Shown piece after piece: positions 1 to 6,356 of a stretch of 21,843 nucleotides of DNA; position 1 is the stretch's first letter; each line of letters opens with the position of its first letter. The translations under genes were made by a program, and so were the position numbers. Location of the stretch: positions 1 to 21,843 of the forward strand of contig JAZRYR010000014.1 of the NCBI GenBank assembly GCA_045600845.1. Reading direction: 5' to 3'. Source of the stretch: RGIG5612 sp045600845 (GTDB taxonomy: Bacteria > Bacillota > Clostridia > Lachnospirales > Lachnospiraceae). A model generated the notes under the pieces. That model had not been told where the DNA came from. It worked only from the letters and a program-made list of their open reading frames with translations, and made no database searches.

Positions 1-1287
1 TTTGAATTCCATATCGAATTCTACGCGGTCGATGGTTCCATCCGCAGCGGTTTCACCAACATAAGATACGCTGGATTCTACTGCTACTGGTTCTTCCTGC
101 ATGGTCAGGTTTGCTGCATCCAGATAATATTTTCTGTATTCCGTTCTCTTCAGAGGCCATTCGTTTTCTGCTCTTCTTCCCTGGAAGTCATGGTCCATAA
201 CGTCCATAACGTCAATCCGTACCTTCGGAGTCATTTCCCAGCCATTATGAATATCTTTCAGATAACGGTCATAGAACTTCTTCAGATCTTCCAGATTCTC
301 CGGTGAATAAGTATCCGGCCACTCAAAATCTCTGTGGGCACGGAACCATTTCAGTCTGGATTTGCAACGGATATAAGCTCTGGAGGATCCAGGAAGATGG
401 AAATGAGACCATCCTGCCGTCTGGTAAACAGGAATTCTTACTTTTTCAAATTCTGCTACTTTATCATTCCAATATCCGTTACGGAATGGATATTTACGAG
501 CCATGGCAACCTGGTCATCCACACCGCCTGGTCCGGTAACCTGAGCTGCAATAAATTCATTAAAGGAAAGTGCCGGAATACCACCTTCAAAGAGAGAATC
601 TCCATAAAGGTCTGTAGTGCTTTCCCAAGGAGCAATACATGCTAAGTGCGGAGGACACTCTGCAGCGATTCCCCACTGGTGCATTGCAACACCGGAGTTC
701 CCGGTCATACCAACCTTACCATTACACCAATCCTGCTGAGCAATCCATTCTACAAAATCATAACCATCTAAACGGTCCTGATAGGTAAACATATGAACGT
801 TACCCTCTGAATGTCCTGCACCACGAACATCTACGTTTGCTACCGCATATCCCTGATATACCCAGTAAGCAGGATCTGCGGATTCAAATTTTGCCAGTCG
901 GGATACGGTGTGAGGAGGAACACCCATAATCTGCCATTCACTCATTCCATCCCCAGGTCTCTTTCCAAACCAGCTCCAGGAAACGATTACCGGTATCTTT
1001 TCTTTTAAGTTCTTTGGAAGGAAGATATCCGTATAAATTTTGCATCCATCTCTCATAACAACTTCAACATCCTGATGACAAATAATACCAGGCGCTGCCT
1101 CGTAGGTTCTCTGGTTAAACGCCGGACAGAAGCCTTGTCCCATTCTAGCCATTGGATCTGCAGACTGTGCCAAGTCAATGTCTTCCTGATTTGCTACAGG
1201 TTTTCTAGCAACTCTGTAAATTGCTTCGATTTCTTCCCCTTTGAATATTTCCTTCACGGTAAAGTACTTTGGTTCATGATCAGCCAT
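1..1287 (-). CDS. CocE/NonD-family alpha/beta hydrolase (S15-like), C-terminus cut by window edge
   Basis: An open frame of 429 codons runs from an ATG at 1287 to the left edge, so the C-terminal part is missing. The translation reads as an X-Pro dipeptidyl-peptidase (S15) / CocE-NonD hydrolase, a family that cleaves ester or amide bonds with a Ser-Asp-His triad. Visible marks are the RDGCKIYTDIFLP strand typical of the family start (about residues 79-91), NVDVRGAGHSEG (151-162), and a nucleophile elbow MTGNSGV with the likely catalytic Ser198. The last position of the usual GxSxG elbow is Val. A GGAGG ribosome site sits at 1295-1299, about 7 bases before the ATG. A promoter at 1343-1371 drives it alone. 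No signal peptide is seen, so it is probably cytoplasmic. Substrate cannot be told; peptidase, esterase or cephalosporin-acylase-like activity are all possible. Confidence 0.85.
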   Translation of the reverse strand, partial: MADHEPKYFTVKEIFKGEEIEAIYRVARKPVANQEDIDLAQSADPMARMGQGFCPAFNQRTYEAAPGIICHQDVEVVMRDGCKIYTDIFLPKNLKEKIPVIVSWSWFGKRPGDGMSEWQIMGVPPHTVSRLAKFESADPAYWVYQGYAVANVDVRGAGHSEGNVHMFTYQDRLDGYDFVEWIAQQDWCNGKVGMTGNSGVAMHQWGIAAECPPHLACIAPWESTTDLYGDSLFEGGIPALSFNEFIAAQVTGPGGVDDQVAMARKYPFRNGYWNDKVAEFEKVRIPVYQTAGWSHFHLPGSSRAYIRCKSRLKWFRAHRDFEWPDTYSPENLEDLKKFYDRYLKDIHNGWEMTPKVRIDVMDVMDHDFQGRRAENEWPLKRTEYRKYYLDAANLTMQEEPVAVESSVSYVGETAADGTIDRVEFDMEFK

Positions 1288-1342
1288 GTTGTTTCCTCCG
1301 TGTCTATAGAATCTTCTTTTGTTAGCATAATAATACGAATTA

Positions 1343-1371
1343 ATTATAAAAAAGGTGCCCGCCTTATACAA
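1343..1371 (-). promoter_or_regulatory. Promoter of the hydrolase gene
   Basis: Read on the minus strand, TTGTAT (1366-1371) and TATAAT (1343-1348) are separated by exactly 17 bases. The -35 box falls in the loop of the terminator of the upstream trpB-like gene, and the -10 box begins in its U-tract. Predicted start of transcription is near 1336, giving a leader of about 50 bases. Confidence 0.6.
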
Positions 1372-1384
1372 CGGACACTTTTTT
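1348..1384 (-). terminator. Rho-independent terminator of the trpB-like gene
   Basis: Minus-strand arms GTGTCCG (1372-1378) and CGGGCAC (1355-1361) pair with one G-U. The stem is extended by A6 against U6 (1348-1353), which also serves as the U-tract. It lies 23 bases after the stop of the trpB-like gene. The A-rich 5' side could also allow termination in the plus direction. Confidence 0.75.
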
Positions 1385-1406
1385 ATATTTTGTTGTTTTT
1401 TTAATT

Positions 1407-2810
1407 TTATTTAATTTCCGGTAATGTTGCAAAACTAGCCTGAAGTTCTTCATCCGTTGGAATATAATCTTCCATCTGATCGTTATTGAATTTTTCATAT
1501 GCATACATATCGAAATAGCCTGTACCTGTAAGACAGAACAAGATGGTCTTTTCTTCACCGGTTTCTTTGCACTCTTTCGCAATATCCATCGCAACCTTGA
1601 TGGCATGACTGCTTTCCGGTGCAGGGAGAATGCCTTCTACTCTTGCAAATTCTTCCGCTGCCGCAAATACTTCGGTCTGCTCTACGCTGACGGCATCAAT
1701 CAGTTTCTGATCATACAATTCAGAAATAATGGAGCTCATTCCATGATATCTTAAACCGCCGGAATGACTTGGAGAAGGAATAAAGTTACTGCCTAAAGTA
1801 TACATCTTCTGCAGAGGACAGATATTACCGGTATCACAGTAATCATAGGCATAGGTACCTCTGGTAAGAGAAGGACAGCTCCTCGGTTCAACTGCGATAA
1901 ACTGATAGTCCTTTTCTCCTCTTAATTTCTCGCCCATAAATGGAGAAATCAATCCCCCTACATTAGAACCGCCGCCGGCGCATCCGATAATTACGTCCGG
2001 TTCTACGCCATATTTTTCAAAAGCAGCCTGGCATTCCAGACCAACGATGGTCTGATGAAGAAGTACCTGAGATAAAACGCTTCCTAAAACGTAACGGTAG
2101 CCTTCGGTCTTTGTTGCAACTTCAACTGCCTCAGAAATGGCACAGCCCAAGCTGCCACTGGTGTCTGGATGCGCTGCTAAAATTTTCTGTCCAATATCGG
2201 TAGTCATAGATGGGGATGGTGTAACAGAAGCGCCGAAAGTTCTCATAACTTCCCGACGGAATGGTTTCTGTTCATAAGAACATTTCACCATATATACCTG
2301 ACACTCCAGATCCAGATAAGAACAAGCCATGGCGAGGGCTGTTCCCCACTGACCGGCACCCGTCTCTGTGGTAACACCTTTCAGTCCCTGGTTCTTAGCG
2401 TAATAAGCCTGGGCAATAGCAGAATTTAATTTATGGCTGCCACTGGTATTATTTCCTTCAAACTTATAGTAAATCTTAGCTGGAGTACCTAATTTTTCTT
2501 CCAGACAGTATGCACGAATCAACGGAGCCGGACGATACATTTTATAGAAATCCAAAATATCCCTAGGAATCGGAACCAGTCTTGTAGTGTCATCCAGTTC
2601 CTGTTTTACCAGCTCCTCACAGAATACTTTTCTCAAAGCTTCTTCCGTAATCGGTTTCATAGTTTCCGGATCCAGCAACGGAGCCGGTTTCTTTGTCATG
2701 TCCGCACGGACATTATACCAGTATTTAGGGAGTTCTCTTTCTTCTAGTATCAGCTTATAAGGAATCGTCCTCTTATCGATTTCTCTTTGTTTACTTCCAT
2801 CGTTTATCAT
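1407..2810 (-). CDS. trpB: TrpB2-type tryptophan synthase beta chain (PLP enzyme)
   Basis: This 467-residue fold-type II PLP enzyme matches the long TrpB2 / TrpB-like class rather than the ~400-residue TrpB1 partner of TrpA. TrpB catalyses beta-replacement of L-serine with indole to give L-tryptophan. The Schiff-base lysine is in GSHKLNS (K127), the catalytic glutamate in TTETGAGQWG (E149), and the phosphate-binding loop in GCAGGGSNVGG (around 277). The N-terminal extension and the motif YRPAPLIRA (92-100) are typical of TrpB2. A GGGAGG ribosome site lies about 9 bases before the ATG. No trpA or other trp gene is adjacent, which fits a stand-alone enzyme that salvages free indole. A T-box leader precedes it, so its expression should follow charging of a tRNA. 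Family assignment is firm; the in vivo substrate is inferred. Confidence 0.9.
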   Translation of the reverse strand: MINDGSKQREIDKRTIPYKLILEERELPKYWYNVRADMTKKPAPLLDPETMKPITEEALRKVFCEELVKQELDDTTRLVPIPRDILDFYKMYRPAPLIRAYCLEEKLGTPAKIYYKFEGNNTSGSHKLNSAIAQAYYAKNQGLKGVTTETGAGQWGTALAMACSYLDLECQVYMVKCSYEQKPFRREVMRTFGASVTPSPSMTTDIGQKILAAHPDTSGSLGCAISEAVEVATKTEGYRYVLGSVLSQVLLHQTIVGLECQAAFEKYGVEPDVIIGCAGGGSNVGGLISPFMGEKLRGEKDYQFIAVEPRSCPSLTRGTYAYDYCDTGNICPLQKMYTLGSNFIPSPSHSGGLRYHGMSSIISELYDQKLIDAVSVEQTEVFAAAEEFARVEGILPAPESSHAIKVAMDIAKECKETGEEKTILFCLTGTGYFDMYAYEKFNNDQMEDYIPTDEELQASFATLPEIK

Positions 2811-2900
2811 ATTCTTTTCCTCCCTTAGGATAATTTATTTTCAGCCAACTGCCGGTCGCTACAACCATCCGCTATCCGCGGCCGCTGATCTCGCTTTGAT

Positions 2901-2935
2901 AAAAAAAGTCTGCCCCTATAAACATAAGGACAGAC
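2901..2935 (-). terminator. T-box attenuator (intrinsic terminator)
   Basis: Minus-strand arms GTCTGTCC (2928-2935) and GGGCAGAC (2908-2915) pair with one G-U and are followed by seven U (2901-2907). It lies just after the T-box sequence, as expected for an attenuator that is replaced by the antiterminator when uncharged tRNA binds. Confidence 0.9.
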
Positions 2936-3173
2936 ATAATCTGCGGTACCACCTTAATTGGCCTAAAAAGACCCACTCAAATCGAAAATGCCAACACATT
3001 TTCTGGCGTTAACGCCGCCATACGTCTCAGATACTAAAACTACAAGTTTTTTCCCCTCGCCCTCCGTGGCCCATATGTCCGACCCGCTTTCCGCAAAGCT
3101 TCCACCGTCCTCTGCTCTCTATCGGTGCGCTATTGGTTTTTCTTCCACTTCATAGGTTTATCTTATTTAATTT
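2901..3173 (-). promoter_or_regulatory. T-box leader (tRNA-sensing riboswitch)
   Basis: The minus strand carries the conserved T-box AAGGTGGTACCGC (complement at 2943-2955), then an attenuator. Upstream is an AGAGAG element (near 3120) and the apical motif GGTGGAAGC of Stem I (near 3100). A small stem (CCGAT/GTCGG) places the specifier loop in ACATATGGGCC (about 3071-3081). In that loop UGG (Trp) best fits both position and the downstream gene, but UAU or AUG cannot be excluded. The T-box variable base is U (UGGU), which pairs canonically with discriminator A and only by wobble with the G73 usual in bacterial tRNA-Trp. The predicted transcript start is near 3173. Beyond the attenuator, 2811-2900 holds only untranslated leader and the ribosome site. 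Confidence 0.9.
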
Positions 3174-3179
3174 TCACGA

Positions 3180-3208
3180 AGTTTATCACTCACGACCGTA
3201 CATGTCAA
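3180..3208 (-). promoter_or_regulatory. Promoter of the T-box / trpB transcript
   Basis: A perfect -35 TTGACA (3203-3208) and a -10 TAAACT (3180-3185) are 17 bases apart on the minus strand. It starts 20 bases after the carD stop codon, and no terminator is visible between carD and this promoter, so some carD read-through into the T-box is possible. Confidence 0.8.
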
Positions 3209-3228
3209 GACAAATATGGTTACGGAAA

Positions 3229-3729
3229 CTATCCTTCCACTTTTTCTTTAATGTATGCTTTTACCTTGATCTTATCCATCTCAAGAGCGATTGCCAATTC
3301 TCCGTATAGTTTATCTTCCGCCATACTGAAATATTTTTCGTCGCTAGCCGTGACTTTTTTACCTTCCGCTAAACGTTTCAGTTTTCTTTCATGGATTGTT
3401 TTAATGATACTGATGAATTCTCTGCAATCGCAGCTTTTCATTGTTTCCTTATAACGTTTCTCACGAGTTTTCTCATCGACGATGCAGAGAAGTTCAATAT
3501 AAGGGATGTCGTCTACCAGTTTTCTGGCTTCTCGTTTTGAAATAACAGGACGCATAACTACCTTGTTGTTGTCACAAGGAGTAAAGATTCGGCTATTTTG
3601 AGAATAATATGGAGATAATGTGTAATAATCAACGCCTTTTTCAGCACCAACCAAATCAGGAGGACCTATTTTCTCCACCCTGCATACTCCGGTGTTGCCG
3701 TACACGATTAATTGACCAACTTGAAACAC
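3229..3729 (-). CDS. carD: CarD-family transcription regulator
   Basis: The product is a 166-residue CarD/CdnL-type protein with an N-terminal RNA-polymerase-interacting (RID, Tudor-like) domain and a helical C-terminal domain. The start FQVGQLIVYGNTGVCRVEKI is the diagnostic opening of the family. I chose the GTG at 3729, preceded by AGAGAGG with 5 bases spacing, over a GTG 17 codons upstream (3780), because that upstream codon overlaps the -10 box and would lie before the transcription start. CarD proteins bind the polymerase beta subunit and stabilise open complexes, often at rRNA and stress promoters. In clostridia several paralogues are common, so which set of promoters this one serves cannot be read here. 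It has its own promoter and appears monocistronic. Confidence 0.88.
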   Translation of the reverse strand: MFQVGQLIVYGNTGVCRVEKIGPPDLVGAEKGVDYYTLSPYYSQNSRIFTPCDNNKVVMRPVISKREARKLVDDIPYIELLCIVDEKTREKRYKETMKSCDCREFISIIKTIHERKLKRLAEGKKVTASDEKYFSMAEDKLYGELAIALEMDKIKVKAYIKEKVEG

Positions 3730-3770
3730 AATATCCTCTCTTTCTCCTAAAATGCCTTTACCCAAGAGGT

Positions 3771-3799
3771 ATTGTATCACTTTTTTCTAGAAAATGTAA
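3771..3799 (-). promoter_or_regulatory. Promoter of carD
   Basis: TTACAT (3794-3799) and TACAAT (3771-3776) are 17 bases apart on the minus strand. The predicted transcript begins near 3764, about 35 bases before the GTG start. Confidence 0.7.
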
Positions 3800-3816
3800 G
3801 GGTTTTACCCTCATTT
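3792..3816. repeat. Inverted repeat overlapping the carD -35 box
   Basis: AAATG-TA-AGGGT, a TTT loop, then ACCCT-CATTT form a near-perfect dyad of two 5-bp blocks with a 2-base bulge. It overlaps the carD -35 element. It could be an operator for a dimeric regulator, or a weak terminator for decaying transcripts entering from the dtd side, since ATTTTC follows on the minus strand. Confidence 0.4.
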
Positions 3817-3846
3817 TTTCAAAAAAACTTATAGAAAAATCGTATA

Positions 3847-3963
3847 TTAATTCAATCCCGGGATAAATGAAAAACCGACGGCAAAAAGAATTGCCGGCAG
3901 CATATTGGCAACCGATATCTTTTTGTCACGGATTAAGTTTAATCCGAGCAATAGAAATACCCC
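3847..3963 (-). pseudogene. C-terminal remnant of a DUF554-like membrane protein
   Basis: A 38-codon open stretch ends in TAA at 3847. It starts directly after an in-frame TAA (3964-3966), so it has no usable start codon. The peptide is a hydrophobic tail with LGLNLI, then RDKKISVANMLPAILF and a final hydrophobic segment. This closely resembles the C-terminal end of DUF554 (YdfK-like) polytopic membrane proteins, where a GLNLL helix is followed by a KKIKVANxLPA turn and a last helix. The rest of the family, about 200 residues, is absent. It follows another truncated gene in the same frame, so the pair looks like debris from a deletion. The family assignment is from memory of the motif and moderately sure. 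Confidence 0.55.
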
Positions 3964-3969
3964 TTACAT

Positions 3970-4275
3970 TTATTTTGTAATATCGTTAAAAATAAGATCA
4001 GATACTCTTTCTCCTAAAATCTGATAGCCCAAAGGGGTGAGATGGACAAGGTCCTGGCTGAAAAGTTCGTCTCTTTCATAGGTTCCGTCCTTTACCAGTT
4101 CAGAGAAGTATTTATCGATATTCATCAATGGAACAGAAGTTTTTTGTGCAGACTTCTTAATGTAATCATTTGCACTGGAAAAATCTTCATAAAACCTGCT
4201 GTCCGGATAAAGGGGATAATTTGCCAGATAAACAATGGTTCCCCTCTCCTTAAATTCTTTTATATTGGCTTCCAA
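3970..4275 (-). pseudogene. Truncated SGNH/GDSL hydrolase, C-terminal fragment
   Basis: This 101-codon frame keeps only the last part of an SGNH/GDSL esterase-lipase domain. The block V motif DLVHLTPLGY holds the Asp75-x-x-His78 pair, but the block I GDS serine and the GxND block are missing. The frame stays open upstream through the end of dtd without an ATG. The only nearby initiator is a TTG at 4275, with a GGAG only two bases away, too close for efficient initiation. The remaining peptide begins NIKEFKERG, which matches mid-domain helices of the family. A 17-codon ATG frame at about 4303 is out of frame with it. I therefore call it a pseudogene left by a deletion, not a functional esterase. 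A short expressed protein cannot be fully excluded. Confidence 0.65.
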
Positions 4276-4316
4276 AGCTCCTTCACAGGGAACGCTAAAT
4301 CTGTACTTTCCATTTC

Positions 4317-4769
4317 TTATAAATCTCTGGAATCTAAGATAATAGTGAACGGGCCGTCATTCTCAATATGCACCAGCATATCGGCTCCGAACTGTCCCGT
4401 CGCCACTTTCATGTCCGGCTTTTGTGCCTTAACAGAAGCAACTATATAGTCATACAGAACCTCTGCCTGAGCCGGATCTCCGGCATCAATAAAGCTCGGA
4501 CGATTTCCTTTTTTACAATCTGCATAAAGGGTAAATTGGGATACTAAAAGAACATCTCCCTTCACACTATCCAAAGAAAGATTGGTCTTCCCTTCTTCGT
4601 CTTCAAATATCCGCAGACCTAACATTTTCTTTACCAGCTTATCTGCGGTTTCTTTCGTATCCGAACTGCCAACGCCGATCAAAACCATAAAGCCGGTTCC
4701 GATTTCGCCTGCCACTTTCCCATCAATTGTAACAGATGCTTCTTTTACTCTCTGAATAACAAATTTCAT
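4317..4769 (-). CDS. dtd: D-aminoacyl-tRNA deacylase
   Basis: The 150-residue protein has the full length of the DTD family. DTD hydrolyses D-amino acids (and glycine) wrongly attached to tRNAs, acting as a homodimer in the cytoplasm. The signature SQFTL is at 77-81 and the cross-subunit Gly-cisPro motif appears as NDGPFT (137-142). The usual V is F here, a mild variation. I start at ATG 4769 (MKFVIQRV), the conserved family N-terminus, rather than 10 codons upstream. AGGGGAT lies 7-8 bases before it. It is the last intact gene of the glyS side of the operon. Pairing with glycyl-tRNA synthetase is fitting, since DTD also acts on Gly-tRNA(Ala). Confidence 0.95.
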   Translation of the reverse strand: MKFVIQRVKEASVTIDGKVAGEIGTGFMVLIGVGSSDTKETADKLVKKMLGLRIFEDEEGKTNLSLDSVKGDVLLVSQFTLYADCKKGNRPSFIDAGDPAQAEVLYDYIVASVKAQKPDMKVATGQFGADMLVHIENDGPFTIILDSRDL

Positions 4770-4796
4770 TCCCAATCCCCTAATACTATACGATAA

Positions 4797-4825
4797 CACA
4801 AGACAGCATAAAAAGCTGTCTTGTG
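4797..4825 (-). other. Perfect 11-bp hairpin between glyS and dtd
   Basis: CACAAGACAGC (4797-4807) and GCTGTCTTGTG (4815-4825) are perfect inverted arms with a 7-base A/T loop. Neither side has a run of U, so it is not a standard intrinsic terminator. It may set the glyS/dtd mRNA ratio by stability or partial termination. Confidence 0.7.
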
Positions 4826-4857
4826 CCTCATTTCAGTCCAATTTGTTCACCGAAACA

Positions 4858-6246
4858 TTAGAATTCAAATTTATGACGGAAGTATTCTTCCAGATCTGCG
4901 ATAGCAACACGTTCCTGCTGCATGGTATCACGGTCACGAACGGTTACACAGCCATCTTCTTCCGAATCAAAGTCATAAGTGATGCAGAAAGGAGTTCCGA
5001 TTTCGTCTTCTCTTCTGTATCTCTTGCCGATAGTTCCTCTATCATCGTAATCACAGTTATAGTATTTGGATAACTGAGCATATACTTTTTCTGCAGGCTC
5101 ATTCAGTTTCTTAGAAAGAGGAAGGACAGCAATCTTAACTGGTGCTAAAGCTGGATGGAAATGCATAACGGTACGAACATCTCCTCCTTCTAATTCTTCT
5201 TCATCATAAGCATTGCAAAGGAAGGCAAGAACCACACGGTCTGCGCCCAGCGAAGGCTCAACTACGTAAGGGATGTATTTAATGTTCTTTTCATCATCAA
5301 AGTATTCCATTGGCTCCCCGGAAAATTCCTGATGCTGGCTTAAGTCGTAATTGGTCCGGTCAGCGATTCCCCAAAGCTCACCCCAGCCGAACGGGAAGGT
5401 GAATTCGATATCGGTTGTAGCTTTTGAGTAGAAGGAAAGCTCTTCCGGATCATGATCACGGAGTCTTAACTCTTCATCCTTCAGGCCTAAGCTCTTCAGC
5501 CAGTTCACACAGAAGCTTCTCCAGTAACTGAACCATTCGAGGTCGGTATCCGGCTCACAGAAGAATTCTAATTCCATCTGTTCAAATTCTCTGGTACGGA
5601 AGGTAAAGTTACCTGGGGTAATCTCATTACGGAAGGATTTACCGATCTGGCCAATGCCGAATGGGATTTTCTTTCGGGAAGTTCTCTGTACGTTCTTGAA
5701 GTTTACAAAAATACCCTGAGCGGTTTCCGGACGAAGATATACAACATCTTTTGCATCTTCGGTAACGCCCTGGAAGGTTTTAAACATTAAATTGAAATGA
5801 CGGATCGGAGTAAAATCGCTCTTTCCGCAGGATGGGCAAGGAACCTGATGTTCTTTAATAAATGCTTCCATTTCTTCGTCGGTCCACCCATCAACAGAGG
5901 AATCTAATGTAATTCCGTTTTCCTGTGCGAAGTCTTCAATCAGCTTATCTGCACGGAATCTTTCATGACATTCTCTGCAGTCCATCAAAGGATCCGTAAA
6001 ACCACCGATATGTCCGGAAGCTTCCCATGTCTTAGGATTCATTAAGATTGCACAGTCCAAACCAACGTTGTAAGGGCTTTCCTGAATGAATTTCTGCCAC
6101 CATGCTCTTTTTACGTTGTTTTTCAGTTCTACTCCAAGGTTACCATAATCCCAAGTGTTGGCTAAACCACCGTAGATTTCAGAACCTGGATAAACGAATC
6201 CTCTTGCTTTACAAAGTGCTACGATTTTGTCCATTGTCTTTTCCAT
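4858..6246 (-). CDS. glyS: Glycyl-tRNA synthetase, dimeric single-chain type
   Basis: This 462-residue class II aminoacyl-tRNA synthetase is of the alpha2 type (eukaryote/archaea-like, common in Firmicutes and Actinobacteria), not the two-subunit GlyQ/GlyS enzyme. It attaches glycine to tRNA-Gly using ATP. RPETAQG (172-178) contacts the glycine and ATP site. Motif 2 follows in RNEITPGNFTFRTREFEQ (206 onwards), and motif 3 in EPSLGADRVVLAFL (about 340). Cysteines at 90, 93, 137 and 140 form a likely zinc site in the insertion domain. The C-terminal anticodon-binding domain includes the AILPLSKK-like block. AGGAGAG precedes the ATG by about 8 bases. It has its own promoter that starts inside the end of recO. 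No T-box is seen in its leader, although many bacterial glycyl-tRNA synthetase genes have one. Confidence 0.97.
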   Translation of the reverse strand: MEKTMDKIVALCKARGFVYPGSEIYGGLANTWDYGNLGVELKNNVKRAWWQKFIQESPYNVGLDCAILMNPKTWEASGHIGGFTDPLMDCRECHERFRADKLIEDFAQENGITLDSSVDGWTDEEMEAFIKEHQVPCPSCGKSDFTPIRHFNLMFKTFQGVTEDAKDVVYLRPETAQGIFVNFKNVQRTSRKKIPFGIGQIGKSFRNEITPGNFTFRTREFEQMELEFFCEPDTDLEWFSYWRSFCVNWLKSLGLKDEELRLRDHDPEELSFYSKATTDIEFTFPFGWGELWGIADRTNYDLSQHQEFSGEPMEYFDDEKNIKYIPYVVEPSLGADRVVLAFLCNAYDEEELEGGDVRTVMHFHPALAPVKIAVLPLSKKLNEPAEKVYAQLSKYYNCDYDDRGTIGKRYRREDEIGTPFCITYDFDSEEDGCVTVRDRDTMQQERVAIADLEEYFRHKFEF

Positions 6247-6327
6247 AGTTTTTCTCTCCTGTTTTATATTTTCGTCGTTGGTTTATGGCATCTGTTTGCC
6301 ATGGGTTTGCGGCGAATTTTAACTCAC

Positions 6328-6356
6328 ATAGTACACGGAATCCTAACGTGTTTCAA
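6328..6356 (-). promoter_or_regulatory. Internal promoter of glyS
   Basis: TTGAAA (6351-6356) and TACTAT (6328-6333) are 17 bases apart on the minus strand. The -35 overlaps the recO stop codon (6353-6355). The predicted start is near 6321, giving a leader of about 75 bases with a small ATGGCA/TGCCAT hairpin at 6286-6303. Confidence 0.7.

Noticed and set aside
3125..3454. Plus-strand 109-codon frame over the T-box leader and carD
   Set aside because: It covers a T-box, a promoter and the carD coding strand in antisense, and encodes no known domain.
3730..3780. Longer carD start at 3780
   Set aside because: The codon overlaps the -10 box, so it cannot be in the mRNA made from that promoter, and the family N-terminus begins at 3729.
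4042..4449. Plus-strand 135-codon frame across the SGNH fragment and dtd end
   Set aside because: It is antisense to dtd and to the fragment, with no promoter or ribosome site and no recognisable motif.
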